Below, in pieces: positions 11,790 to 22,453 of a stretch of 64,000 nt of DNA. The notes beneath the pieces were generated by a model, which saw only the letters and a list, made by a program, of their open reading frames with translations, was not told where the DNA came from and ran no database searches. Numbering within the stretch: the first letter of the stretch is position 1; the number at the start of each line of letters is the position of its first letter. A program made the position numbers and the translations under genes. The DNA is from Shinisaurus crocodilurus (Eukaryota; Chordata; Lepidosauria; Squamata; Shinisauridae). The stretch lies in NCBI GenBank assembly GCA_021292165.1, contig CM037878.1, forward strand, positions 868,001 to 932,000, read 5' to 3'.

Positions 11790-12510
11790 CACTTCAAAAG
11801 AGGAAACAGCTCTAAAATGAGGGAACTGGTAAAAACGATGTTGAAAGTGGGAGTCAATAGGATTAAATCGCTCTGAAATGCTGGGGGAAACTCAAAACCA
11901 GAATAATAGAAGCTCAGCTAGAATGCAAGCCAGTGGTCAAGAAAGGTACCACCAAGTCTAAGTTGTTGCCAGCATGGTTAACGAGTAATGTCAAGGAAGC
12001 TATTAGATTCTAATAATTAGAGAAAAGAAGGCTTCCTACAGAAAATGGAAGTCTTGCCCAAAAAAAGGAGAACAAAAAGGGAGCACAAGCTTGCACAAAG
12101 GAGATGCAAGCCAAGAATAAGAGATGCAAAAGAAAATTCTGAGGAGCATATCGCTAACAACATCAAGGCCAACAATAAAGAATTCTTTAAATATACCAGA
12201 AGCAGGAAACCAGCTAGGGAGGCAGCTGGACCGTTGGACAATAGTGGAGTCAAAGGAGTACTAAAGGAGGATAAAGAGATTGCAGAGAAACTGAGTGAAT
12301 TCTTTTCATCTGTCTTCACCACAGAAGATGCAGGACAGATGCCTGTGCCTGACCTGATATTTTCAGGAAGGGAGTTTGAAGAACTGAGACAAATAGTGGT
12401 GACAAGAGATGAAGTCCTCAACCTTATTGACAAATTGAAAGATAATAAATCACTGGGCTCAGATGGTATCATACTAGACGTTTAAAGAACTCAAATGTGA
12501 AATTGCTGAT
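11790..12510 (+). mobile_element. CR1-clade LINE, part 1 of 4 (pre-RT region)
   Basis: The frame from 12045 to 12485 encodes a lysine-rich linker followed by 'KEFFKYTRSRKPAREAAGPL', 'LSEFFSSVFTTED' and 'VLNLIDKLKDNKSLGSDGI', the classic approach to LINE reverse transcriptase (normally DKLK..KSPGPDGI). It continues to 'ELKCEIAD' and is cut at 12510 by an LTR. The remaining parts are at 13553-13626, 15783-16267 and 16488-17505. The 5' limit is approximate because the start is eroded by stops. The glycine-for-proline change and several stops show the copy is inactive. Confidence 0.88.
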
Positions 12511-13552
12511 TGTGGAGAAAAAGCCTGACAGAACATACACTTGGTCCTCATACACCTACATAATCCCCGCCAAGGGCAAGGGAGCTCCACTGAACTTTGC
12601 ATTTCCTCCCAAAAGGCCAGGTGAGGGCCTCTTAGTCTGTGACACATTCAAATGCTGGTTTCCCCAAGTACCCTCAGCGGTTTCCCAAGCACCCTCCATC
12701 GCCTCCCCAAGCACCCTCAATGGGCCATGGTCAAGAATGCACCTGAAGCCACTTCACCCCTCCTACCTGGCCGAACCAGTTTGTCCTGCCAGAGAAAGGA
12801 GGGGTCTGGCTATCAAGGGGGGGCAGGGGAGAGGGATAAACAGGCAGCCATGGCCACGGCTTTGTTGGAAGCAAGGTGCAACGAAGCATGGAGTGGGTCA
12901 TCAGCTCAGGCCAGCCCGGACATCCAACCCCCAAGCGGAGCGCCTGGGTACGCTGATGTATGTTCTCAGTTGCTAGTTTAGACTAGTGTAGGTTCTCGGT
13001 TGTTAGCTCAGATTAGTGTAGGTTCTCGGTTGTTATTTTGTAGTTCTGAGTGTGTGTAACAAAGGTACAGTCATGCCTTGGATTGAGAGCATAATTCGTT
13101 CCGGAAACGTGCTTGTAATCCAAAACACTCTTATATCAAAATGAAACCCGCCCAAAAAAATTGTACAGAGATGTTTAATTTAAGTCGTACTACAGTACTT
13201 GTATTGCAAGATGTCGCTTGTATATCAAGTAAAATAAATATTTAAAAATTTGCTTGTCTTGCAAAATGCTCTCAAACCAAGTTACTTGCAATCCAAGATA
13301 TTACTGTATTCCATTCTGTCAGTTTCATTCCCCTTATCTCTCTACCCAATTTGTAATTGACTAATCCCTCAATAAACTTCCTTTCACTTTACCCTAAGTT
13401 GAGTGTACCTGCATAGTTTCTCTCTGACAGTGCTAAATTCCAGTGTTTACGATCCCAGCCGAATCCGGGATTGCGTGTGGTGAGATCAAGGCTGTCAGTG
13501 AAAGCCACGGATCTCCCGTCCTGCAGTAAAGGACTGGCGACGGTCCTTCACA
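12511..13552 (+). mobile_element. solo LTR A, inserted in the LINE, 5-bp TSD CTGAT
   Basis: The element starts TGTGGAGAAAAAGCCTGAC and ends ...GGTCCTTCACA. Perfect 5-bp duplications CTGAT lie at 12506-12510 and 13553-13557. Removing it plus one duplication rejoins the LINE words ELKCEIAD and LLTKIHS in frame. An AATAAA at 13371-13376 places the R/U5 end in plus orientation. A run of about 35-bp imperfect tandem repeats ('gattagtgtaggttctcggttgtt') lies at about 12957-13040. A mariner-type element is nested at 13068-13306. It is a solo LTR: no internal gag-pol sequence is present. TG...CA ends and a 5-bp duplication fit gypsy or ERV origin. Confidence 0.88.
13068..13306. mobile_element. mariner-type non-autonomous element, TA target site
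   Basis: It starts CAGTCATGCCTTGGATTG and ends with a near-inverse CAATCCAAGATATTACTG, with TA on both sides (13066-13067 and 13307-13308). Inside are 'cataattcgttccggaaacgtgcttgtaatcc' and long inverted matches such as ttgcttgtcttgcaaaa. A second copy lies in opposite order at 50414-50666. TA duplication and CAGT ends are diagnostic of Tc1/mariner. At ~239 bp it has no transposase. It sits inside LTR A, so it inserted later. Confidence 0.85.
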
Positions 13553-13626
13553 CTGATCTTCTAACAAAAATACACAGCAGGTCCCTAAGACCAGCCTCTG
13601 TACCAGAGGACTGGAGAATGGCCAAT
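13553..13626 (+). mobile_element. CR1-clade LINE, part 2 of 4
   Basis: Only 74 bases lie between the two LTRs. They encode LLTKIHS and, after a frame change, 'ASVPEDWRMAN'. The typical CR1 text 'SVPEDWRMANVTPIFKKGS' is completed at 15783 after LTR B. This small island shows that both LTRs hit the same LINE. Confidence 0.88.
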
Positions 13627-14687
13627 TGTGGAGAGAAAGCCTGACTGCCCATTCCTGGAATGTGGTCAAAACTTCATTCCTTCCTGTGCTCCATTTCTCC
13701 TTCCTCTGCATAAGCCCCCCACCCTGCATAATCCTCACCCTGGGCGAGGGAGGCACAGCCGGAACACGTCTACATCTACACAAAGGGGCACATTTGCAAT
13801 TCACTCCAAAGAGGTGGAAAACTTCTTGCAGTCCCAAAGAGCTGCAAGATGATCCTCAGGAACACCCACCCGGTACCACCCCTCTGCGGGCGGGAACCCA
13901 CCTGGCAAATCACCTGGGACTGGGAGGGGTCTGGAGAAGGGTTCTGGGCAAACCTCTGACCGTCAGGGTTGTTGGAAGCTGGTGCACGCTCTGCACGGAT
14001 CAAGCCCCTTGACTTTGGTCAGCAAGCAGCTCTCCAGCCCCAGGCGCAGTGCGGTGATCGCCCGCAGGAGAGACCGAGACTAGTAAGTTAGGTTCTCTGG
14101 TGTTCTGTGCCTTTGTGTCTAGCGAGCCTGTTACCAGGACCGGTGCAGGGCAGTTTGGCGCCCTAGGCGATATTATATTTAGCGCCCCCCCCTCTCGTGC
14201 CGTGGGGGGGGCTCCAGAGCAAAGCAGCCCTGCTCTGCAAACCACCCCCCACCCCCGCCCCCCCGCCGGACCCCTGCCACCTACCTTCCCCCTGCCCGTG
14301 GCCCGGCGGCGGGGGGGCGGCCCGGTGGGGGGGGGCGGCGGTGGCGGGGGGGCGGCCCGGCGGCGGCGGGGTTTTTTTTTTCTGCGCCCTCTTCAGCCAC
14401 GCGCCCTAGGCAGCCGCTTAGTTTGCCTAGCGGTAGCGCCGGCCCTGCCTGTTACATAGCCTACCCTACGCTCAATTGATCCCCATTGTGACTCATCTGT
14501 TTATGCTGTGAAATTCCTGTAGTTTATTAGTTCCTGTGAAGGAAGGAGCCTTTGGGGGTACGCACACGCACACGAACACCCACACACCCACACACACACC
14601 TCATATGTGAACCGGCTGGGGTGGGTGGGGTGTGCATAGTTAGTGTGTGGAGAAAGGGACCTTTGGGGGTTCCTGCATGCATGCACG

Positions 14688-14722
<35 letters not shown>

Positions 14723-15782
14723 CCTCATGTGTAAACCAAGTAAGGCCAGTTGAAGGGGGCTGGGAGGAAGCAAAAAGTACATAAAGCATAAGATGAGGCA
14801 TGACGCCTAGAAGTCTGGAAGAGCCAGGCTGAAAGCGTTCATATGTAAATGTAGTCCAGGCCCAGTAAGCCATGAGTCATGACTCATGAGTTCCCTTCCC
14901 CCTGCCTGGCCAGGTGAAGTTCAATCTAATTGGCTGAAAGCAAGAAAGCTACAGAAAGGGGGAGGGGGAAGAGCTATTTCCCCACGTGTAGCCTGTGTGT
15001 CTTTGTTCTTGGTCTTGGTCTTGGATCGCATGGCTACCCGGCTGTGGTAATGGCTGTGGTAATGGCGGTAAGCCAAGGACCCCAGGCAGCTCCTGGTGAA
15101 ATTAGCTGGATTGAGGGCTCTAGTAAAGGCAAGCCTTGTGGGAGTTTTACCCATCTCGGACCTTCGGGTAGGTGTGGTAATCTCCCTCGGGCAGCGAGGC
15201 TGTGCTGGATTTAACCCTTGAAGAGAACACCCTCAGGTAACAGGTGTGTGCCTGAGAGATATTAAGGAATCAGGTATTATTGTTTTGCAGCTTTACTGTG
15301 TACTAAAGTGTCTCTCTCTTTATTTTGTGTGCTTCTCTCATTTCCCTAATCTTGTTGTAAAATGCTACCAGAATAAACCTTGTCTTGGTTTTACCCCACA
15401 TGGGTTTTGTAGTACTCTGTGGCTTCAGTATCTAAATCCAGGTTACAGAATTAAAGGCGAGTCCCTGAACAGAGATCCAAGTAGGATTGCAGACAGCTGA
15501 GGCTGGCAATCTGGTATCTTGAGATCTCAGGGGGTCTTGGTTCCTTTGAGGTAGGAAAGGGTGGGGGTGTGGCGGGCCAGCCAGCCCCCCCTCCCTCCAC
15601 AGTTCCGCTCCATTAAAGGTGTTGTAAACAAACATAGACTCCTTGTTTAGTCTGTTCCCGGTGTCAGTCCAGGCCGCGGTTGGCTTTAGCTTCGGCTAGA
15701 ACCGCAAGGGAATGGTTTCCTCCGTGCCGGTTAACCCTTTCTGTCCCGAACTCGCGCAAAGGACCTGCTGGGGTCCTCCACA
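13627..15782 (+). mobile_element. solo LTR B, inserted in the LINE, 5-bp TSD CCAAT
   Basis: It starts TGTGGAGAGAAAGCCTGAC and ends ...GGGGTCCTCCACA, so the ends form an exact 7-bp inverted pair TGTGGAG/CTCCACA. CCAAT is duplicated at 13622-13626 and 15783-15787. Its first ~19 bases differ from LTR A by one base, so the two belong to one related group. AATAAA is at 15372-15377. Inside is a hAT-type element (14135-14447) and a tandem duplication of about 125 bp around the CA microsatellite (14530-14640 and 14650-14740). At ~1.8 kb without the hAT insert it is a long LTR. No internal retroviral genes accompany it. Confidence 0.85.
14135..14447. mobile_element. hAT-like element with perfect 8-bp TSD CCTGTTAC
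   Basis: It opens CAGGACCGGTGCAGGGCAG and closes 'gcggtagcgccggccctg', an inverted end pair. CCTGTTAC is repeated exactly at 14127-14134 and 14448-14455. The body contains 'gcgccctaggc' near both ends and an extremely G/C-rich middle (about 14190-14385) with long homopolymer runs. A shorter relative with its own 8-bp duplication is at 35526-35691. The 8-bp duplication and CAGG ends indicate the hAT superfamily. It is non-autonomous. Confidence 0.88.
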
Positions 15783-16267
15783 CCAATGTAACACCAATTT
15801 TTAAAAAAAGGATCCAGGGGGGATCCAGGAAATTACAGGCTGGTTGGCTTAATGTTTGTTCTGGATAAATTGGTTGAAATCATTATTAAAGTTAAATTAG
15901 TAAGCATATATGAAGACAGCTCTGCTGAAAAAAAAATATCAACATGGCTTCCACAAAGGTAAGTCCTTTTTCACTAAACTTTTAGAGTTCTTTGAGAGTG
16001 TCAGTAAACATGTGGACAGGGGTGATCCAGTAGACATTGTTTACTTGGACTTCCAAAAGCCCCTCACCAAAGGTTCCTGAGCAAACTTAACAGTCATGGG
16101 ATATGAGAAGAGTTACTCTTATGGACCAGTAACTGGTTAAAGAATGGAAAGCAGAGAGTAGGGATAAATGGCAAATTCTCCCGCTGGAGGCATGTAAACA
16201 GTGGGGTCTCTGACAGAGATCTGTATTGGGACCAGTGCTTTTCAACTTACTCATAAATGATCTGGAA
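15783..16267 (+). mobile_element. CR1-clade LINE, part 3 of 4 (RT core, 5' half)
   Basis: It begins with the LTR B duplication CCAAT and continues the LINE as VTPIFKKRIQ. Frameshifted remains of 'NYR.VGLMFVLDKLVE', 'VDIVYLDFQKPLTK' and 'LLINDLE' follow. At 16267 it is cut after GATCTGGAA by an L2 tail. Several stops and indels show old age. Confidence 0.85.
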
Positions 16268-16487
16268 GCTCTCTGCTGAGCTTCCGCCGCTCATTAAAAA
16301 CTTGGTTATTCAGGCGGGAATATGGGGTGGGCTAAGATTTTAAAATTTTATACTGTTTTAATGTATTTTAATGGAGAAAAATGTTTTAATGTATTTTGTT
16401 CTGTTTTATTTTCTGTACATCGCCCAGGGTGGCCGGTTTGCCGGCCAGATGGGCGATAGATAAATGCAAATAATAAATAAATAAATT
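16268..16487 (+). mobile_element. L2-type LINE 3' end nested in the CR1-clade LINE
   Basis: It starts 'gctctctgctgagcttccgccgctcattaaaaacttggttattcaggcggg' and ends '...catcgcccagggtggccgg...gatgggcgatagataaatgcaaataataaataaataaat'. Its inverse is found at 25453-25700 and 59049-59275. Removal restores LINE text INDLE followed by LGVSSQVAKFADGTKLF. Only the very end of the L2 ORF and its 3' UTR are present. Confidence 0.87.
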
Positions 16488-17505
16488 AGGAGTGAGCAGT
16501 CAGGTGGCCAAGTTTGCTGATGGCACCAAATTATTTTGGATGGTTAAAACACGATCTCTCCAAAAGTATCTCTCCAAACTGGGAGAATGGGCAACTAAAT
16601 GGCAAATGGGATTCAATGTGAACAAATGTAAAGTGATGCATGTTGGGGCAAAAAAATCCCAACTTCACATATATAAGCTGATGGGATCTGAGCTAGCGGT
16701 GACTGACCAAGAAGGAGAGCTTGGGGTTGTGGTGGACAGCTCAATGGAAATGTTGACCCAGTGTGCGGCTCCTGTGAAAAGGGCAAACTCCATGTTAGGC
16801 ATAATTAGGAAAATAATTGAAAATAAAACTGCCAATATCAGACTGCCTTTATACAAATCTATGGTGCGACCACACTTGGAATACTGTGTACAGTTCTGGT
16901 CACCACACCTGAAAAAGGATATTGTAGAGTTGGGGAAAGTGCAGAGAAGGGCAACCGAAGTGATCAAGGGCTGGAGCAACTCCCCTACAAAGAAAGGTTA
17001 CAACATCTGGAACTGTTTAACTTAGAGAAAAGGCAAATAAGGTGAGACATGATAGAGGTGTATGCCTGGTGCGAAGAAAGAGGATAGGGAGGCATTTTTC
17101 TCCCTCTCTCATAATACTAGAACCCAACAGGGTCATTCCAGGAATCTGGTGGGAGATTCAGGAGAGATCAATGGAAGTTCTTTTTCACACAGCTGAGTTA
17201 AATTTGGAATTTGCTATCGTGAGATGTAGCGATGGCCACCAATTTGGATGGCTTTAAAAGGGGATCAAGCAAATTCATGGAGGACGGAGAAGGCTATCAA
17301 TGGCTACTAGTCACAATGTCCATATGCCACCTCCAAGATCAGAGGCAGTGTGCCTGTGTACACCAGTTGCTGGGGAACATGGGCAGGTGGGTGCTGTGCG
17401 CTCATGTCCTGCTTGTGGGTTTCCCATGGGTTGGCCACTGTGTGAACAGAGTGCTGGACTAGATGGACCTTGGTCTGATCCAGCAGGGCTCTGCTTACAT
17501 TCGTA
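16488..17505 (+). mobile_element. CR1-clade LINE, part 4 of 4 (RT 3' half and tail)
   Basis: The frame from 16492 to 17025 encodes 'AKFADGTKLF' (the catalytic FADD has become FADG), 'LGEWATKWQMGFNVNKCKVMHVG', 'ELGVVVDSSMEMLTQCAAPVKRANSMLGIIRK', 'IRLPLYKSMVRPHLEYCVQFWSPHLKKDI' and 'VQRRATEVIKG'. The 3' UTR ends 'ctagatggaccttggtctgatccagcagggctctgcttac'. Tail copies of this family occur at 8645, 32173, 38440 and 40800. The loss of the second catalytic aspartate makes it non-functional. Confidence 0.88.
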
Positions 17506-17794
17506 TGAGAGCTAACCCATCTGTATCCTCACACTAGTTTAGCTTTCTCGCACCAGACCCCCTGAATCCTTTCAAGCAAACCACATGTGCAAAAAGGCCC
17601 AGCCTTTAATTCATCTGTAGTAACTTAGGCAGATGTCGGCACTCTTGATGTTCTGAGGCTGGAGAGAGAGAGACACAAAAATCTTTAGGGGCCTTTTGCT
17701 GAAGTGAATGGTTGAAAAAATGGCCAGCAGGGCAACAGGACCGGCTGTAATCCAAACAGGAGGAGAATCTCCTGCTTCCTTTCGCAGCACTGGG

Positions 17795-18015
17795 CACGTC
17801 CGCACGTCACGCCAGCCCACCCTGGCAATAAGCCACGGCGGGTTGGTTGTTCTGTGGACAGCCCACGGTGTGCCCGACAGACAATTGGGCTCACCGTGGG
17901 TCGTTGCCCCCTCCCCTCCCCCCCTCAGTCCTCCCGCGGGTATCCCAGGGGACACTGTGGCTGCAACGCCTTGCCTCCCGCCCCCCACCATGATCGCAAG
18001 CTGTTTTCAGCCCAC
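17795..18015. mobile_element. palindrome-rich DNA element, second copy
   Basis: It contains 'cgtccgcacgtcacgccagcccaccctgg', 'ggttggttgttctgtggacagcccacggtgtgcccgacagacaattgggctcaccgtgggtcg' and 'ggggacactgtggctgcaacg'. The order of words is the same as at 4955-5110. The pair cccacggtg/caccgtggg is inverted. The element looks like a non-autonomous DNA transposon of unknown superfamily. Confidence 0.5.
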
Positions 18016-18149
18016 CGTGGCTTTTCCCCGCTCTGCCCCTTTCCCCCGGAGATCACAAAGTCTGGTTTGACAGACTCCGACCTCAGATCTGGGAATCTGA
18101 AGTATCCCATGGCCCCTCAGATGCTGTTTAGGGGCCATAGGATTGCTCT

Positions 18150-18960
18150 CCCTAAGTCAATCTAACTTAGGTAGTTCCATAGTATCTACTTGAGTAGAGT
18201 CTCCGGTTTCAATTAGTGGAAGACCGACAACCTGGTCTTCTGCACGGGTTCAATGCCAAGGGGGTAGCGAGTCCTGGGGCGGCCTCCTCCGAGATCCCCA
18301 GCGACTATCACCCTTAGCCCAGAACAAAGGGATAACTTATAGCCACAAAAGTATCTTTTAGAAAACAAGTTTATTTACAAAATTACCTTCACAAACTCAG
18401 ACACACGCCAGCAATACAGCTTATCAGTACGGTACAAAGTAGCAAGCAAGAAGTCTCAAGGTCACCGTGATTTCAGGGCTCTCAGCCAGTTAGTTCAGCT
18501 CGGGTCCCGGCAGAGGCCCGGTCAACCGCACGCAGCTAGCTGGGTTCCCGGCGGAGGCCCGGTCTACCCAAGCGGCTTGTGAGTGATTTCAGCTTGGTTT
18601 CTCGGGGGACCGGTCAACCCAAGCGGCCAGTGATTCCAGCTAGCTGGAGCGCGCCGGATTCTGCTACCCAGGGTTGCCGATCCTTCGTTCCCTTACCCCA
18701 GGCATGGCAAGATTGCACCTCAGGTTCCCCTGCGCAGGGTGCTTTATACCCTGGTGTTTCAGGTAGCCCCTCCCTCCGTGATCAGGTGGGTTGACACCCT
18801 CCCTGAGGGGCGGCCTGTTGGGTCAGGTGGGGTGACGCCCTCTCCCCGTGGGATGGGGTCCCTTTGAAGCCACTTGCTTAATGGTCCCATCCTATGATGT
18901 TGAGTGGCCATTTCTTAGGGGTGCCGAAGCGTCTGCCCTGGAGAGGTATTCAAGTCTTAT
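18150..18960 (-). mobile_element. putative LTR on the minus strand, TATA and poly-A signal
   Basis: On the minus strand CCAGGGTATAAAGCACCC (about 18737-18755) is a good TATA box. About 370 bases further, AATAAACTTGTTTTCTAAAAG (about 18355-18374) gives a poly-A signal, the spacing expected of U3-R-U5. Between them lie imperfect tandem units of about 60 bases built on 'cggaggcccggtctaccc' (18500-18640). The exact ends and any duplication were not found, so the assignment rests on signal order only. Confidence 0.42.
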
Positions 18961-19459
18961 GTAGATGGGGCTGATATGCAAGAGCATTGACAAACCTGGT
19001 GATGCTCCCTGCCTTCCCCCCTGGGGTGATTCTATGCAGATGTTGTTTGTCCCCTCTGGCATCTGTGGAGACTGGCTGTCTCCCCCCCTGGGTCTCCTTC
19101 CCCCCTCCTTGGTGAGTGTGTGTGTGTCAGGCAGGGGGCTTAGGTTGGCTTTCTCCACACAATCATATGCAGAGTTCCTTGTAGAGAGGATGGTCTGGCA
19201 TAGATTGGATGGATGGATGGATGGACAGATAGATGGATAGAGGAAACAGAATCCCTTGGCCTCCTGATTAGATGTTATGAAGACTGAGGGAGTGAGCAAA
19301 CACTCACTGTTATGGGCATCCAAGTTCTGTAGAAGCCAGCCCTTTAGTGGAGACCAGTTCTAACTGGACAAACCATCCTTCAAAATAGTTTAAGTTTTGG
19401 ATGTGCATTGGGGAACAAAACACAAGATTTAGGCTTTCCAGCATGGTGCCTACGTGTAA
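18961..19459. other. non-coding stretch with a (GGAT)n run
   Basis: A short tetranucleotide array (GGAT)n lies at about 19206-19228. Nothing else was recognised. Confidence 0.4.
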
Positions 19460-20930
19460 GCTGTGCTCTAGGGGGCACAGCTGAGTCACGGTGACTGGGT
19501 TCACATGACACAACAAGCAACGGTGGTTACTCACCATTGCTTGCTCCCCGTGTCGTGCGAACCCAGTCATGGTGGCTGACCATTGTGACTTATCGTGGTT
19601 GTCAACCATGATAAGTCACAATGGTCTGTTCTAGGGTTTGTTGTACCACGATGGCTTGTCGTGTCATCCGAACCTGGACACCACGACCCATCGTGGTACA
19701 ATCCCCAGAACAAGTGAGCCTCTCGGCAAGAGTGGACATGGCCACACAGCGTGGCTGACGGCTGCCTCCAAAGTGCCCAAACGGCGCTAGGAGGCAGCTG
19801 TCAGAGGCTTCTTTCGCCTCCGCTGGGGAGCGGGTCAGGCTGGCACCCCTGCCTCCTCCTCTGGAGTAGACCTCTTGAAGAGGAGGGAGCCATCTGCTCC
19901 TGTTCAGCTGCTCCACGCACCGAGCAGCCGTGGGGATCAGAGCACAGCCTCCTGCCTGACAAGTTTTCTCCCGGGAGGAGGCCGTGCTCTGAGCCGCACA
20001 CTGAGCCGCCGAGGGGATGGAGGCGCTTCCTGCTGTCACCAATGCCGCCGTGCCGGTGACAGCGAGAAGCGCCCGCCCGCTCTGCTTTCCCAGGATCTCC
20101 TGGAAAAGTGGAGGGTGGAGTGGGTGGGTGGGTGGGCGGGCGCTTCTCGCTGCCACCGGCGTGGCTGCGCCGATGACCCCGGGAAGCGCCGCCACTCCCT
20201 GTCTGAGAGGTTTACCTTCTGGGTAAACCGCTCCAGTGGGAGGCTGTGATGCAGTCCCCGTGGCTGCCCCATGCACGGAGCAGCTGTGGGGACCGCATCA
20301 CAGCCGCCAGCAGGTAAACCCCTCGGGCAGAGAGGGGCGGCAGGAAGTGCCCACCCTCTCCGCCCTCCGCTTTCCCAGGAGTTCCCGGGAAAGCAGAGGG
20401 CAGGGGCGCTTCCTGCTGTCATCGGTGCCCCCACGCCAGCCAGTGACAGCAAGAAGCACTGCCTCCCCCTGCCTGAGGGGTTTACCCTCCGGGTACACCT
20501 CTCGGGCAGGAGGCAGCGACCCACTCTCCATGGCTGCTCCACGCACAGAGCCACCGTGGGGAGTGGGACCGGCACCCCCGCCTCCTGCCTCAGGGCAGGC
20601 CTCTCAAGGGGGCGGCGAGCAGCTGCCCCCCCTCCCCGCCGCACTTCAGGGCACGAGCCCTGTTTGCGCAAAGGGGAGTCCTTGGCAGTTGCCGCGAGCT
20701 GAAATCGGCTGGCGATCGCGGCCGTCAGAGAGAGGAGCCTCTGCTGCCCGCCCCGTCCCCTGGGATGTCTCCGGGAGGAGTGAGGGGGAAAGAGGGGGAG
20801 CGCAGCAGCCACGATGAGCCCGATCGTCTGCCGGGCTCATCATGGTTGCTGCGCGGGTTCTGGCAAACAGTCCTGGTGACTTACCACGATCGTCGCCGTG
20901 CCGTGCGAACCCGCCCGTTAGGTGCTCGGC
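19460..20930. mobile_element. large GC-rich palindromic foldback element
   Basis: The outer parts share 'cacgac...gtgcgaacccagtc' (19550-19570) and 'cgtgccgtgcgaacccgcc' (20896-20915). Within, 19580-19601 and 19603-19624 form a 22-bp hairpin with one mismatch. The interior is made of inverted or direct repeats of modules such as 'gcgcttcctgctgtcac', 'tttcccagga.ctcctggaaa', 'ggtttaccttctgggtaaacc' and 'gctgctccacgcac.gagc'. It appears to be a DNA transposon enlarged by repeated internal inverted duplication. Long open frames on both strands follow from the GC-rich palindromes and show no protein motif. Confidence 0.6.
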
Positions 20931-22300
20931 ATCAAAACTATCACCCACCCACCCACCTTCCATCCAGGCTGTCTCCTCTGCAGAAAGGCGTTCTCTTCCC
21001 TACCCGCAGAGGAACTGGATATAAGGATACTGACATCATTGAGGAATGGTTGCGTAAAGGAATAGCATGGGAAAGCAGGAATTGTAGGATCGTGTGAATA
21101 ACCCCCCACACTTGTTGTCCTCTTTAGTCCCTCCTGAGGTCAGCGGGTCACACACCTGGCAACGGGAGTCAGTGGATTACCGGGGATCCCAGTGGCCTGC
21201 GTGCAGCTTTTCTCCTGGTCTCATCCCCCATTCCGTGCCGTCCTGATAACCCCCCCTAATTTATAGACATAAGTTATGCACAGACACAGAATCTCTCCTT
21301 TGACCCTGAGGCCTGTAACATATTTCCCAAAATTATGCTACTCTAGAGGTCAGCCAGTTTCCCCTTCTTGCACTGGGAGCAGAGGCCGGGGAGCATCACC
21401 TTAGGAGAGAGACTCAAGCTTCACGCCGAACCTGCCCTGAGCCTCCCACCCGTCAGCTCCATGGGATGACCCTGTCAGGTTCTAGCAGCATGAGAGGGGG
21501 AGGAAAACTTCTCCCCGCCCACTTCCTCCACACCAGGCGTAATTTCGTACACCGCTGTCGTGTCTCCCCTCACTCACATTTTTTCCTGAGCGAAAGGGCC
21601 CCAAGCGGTTGTGACCTTTCCTGCTCGGGGAATTGCTCCAGCCCACGGATCCTTTCAGCTGCCCTTTCCTTGCTCCGCAGTGTCCTTTTGAGATGCGGCA
21701 AGAAGAGCAGGCGGACCCTGAGCGGCACATTTTGCTTTCTACAGTTCTCACCTGTTAACCTCCTTTCCAATTCCCGCGCATAAACACCCTCCCAGGGCCT
21801 TCTCCACCCACCATTCCTTGGATGATAAAAAAAGGGGGGGGCACTGACAACAGCTCACGGGAAAGTCAGCCTCTGCACGTGCTTCCCACTCAGCAGTCCA
21901 GCCGGGTGAGTCATCCATCAAGGCTTCCTTGGCATGTTGTGTGAACCCTCGACTCATCCAGGGGAGAGCTTGGCTGGCATGTGGCAACCTCCGCTGGTTG
22001 TATAAACTCTCTCCCTCTCGCTCTTGGCCTCGAGCAGGCCATGGGAGAGATGATGCCACCCCTGGTTGCTGCTTTCCCTTCAGAATGGCACTTGGGAAGT
22101 CAGGTCCAAGGATGGAGCGCCAGCCCCAGCAGACAAGGGGTGGGATCTCGGGCAGCCCCAGGCAGCATCCCCCTCCACGACACCCCCCCCCCCCAGAACA
22201 TGTTCTCCCCACCCCTCCCCACCCCTCCCCACCCCTCTCTCTTTCTCTGTTCCAGCAATGTGATTTCAGTAACCTGTGGCGCTTCCCCTTTGCTGATTCA
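20931..22300. other. non-coding stretch with an 86-bp inverted duplicate
   Basis: The block 21335-21420 is the reverse complement of 27832-27917 with about one mismatch. Otherwise no gene or element was recognised. Simple CCCCACCCCT repeats lie at about 22208-22235. Confidence 0.5.
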
Positions 22301-22313
22301 TTGGTTTGGGTGG

Positions 22314-22453
22314 TTTAAATACAGGGAGGAGAGAAAGCAAGAACAAAACGAGCAGCACCAGTGCTGGATGAGCAGCCCGCCACACAGAGCCTTCTCTTCC
22401 TCGGCGTCTGCCTGCAAAACAAGCCTCCTCCTTCCCTCCCGCAGCTGGTAAGT
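22314..22453 (+). promoter_or_regulatory. candidate promoter and non-coding first exon, possibly LRRC15
   Basis: TTTAAATA at 22314-22321 is a TATA-like box. About 125 bases downstream is a strong splice donor, CTG|GTAAGT, with GT at 22448. The next good acceptor followed by a recognisable coding exon on this strand is that of LRRC15 at 33094, about 10.6 kb away. A short non-coding first exon would fit the acceptor seen just before the LRRC15 start codon. This is inference from signals only; such matches occur by chance. Confidence 0.3.

Noticed and set aside
20036..20812. 258-codon minus-strand frame
   Set aside because: It lies within the palindromic GC-rich element. Equally long frames exist on the other strand, and the text consists of repeated modules without a protein family.
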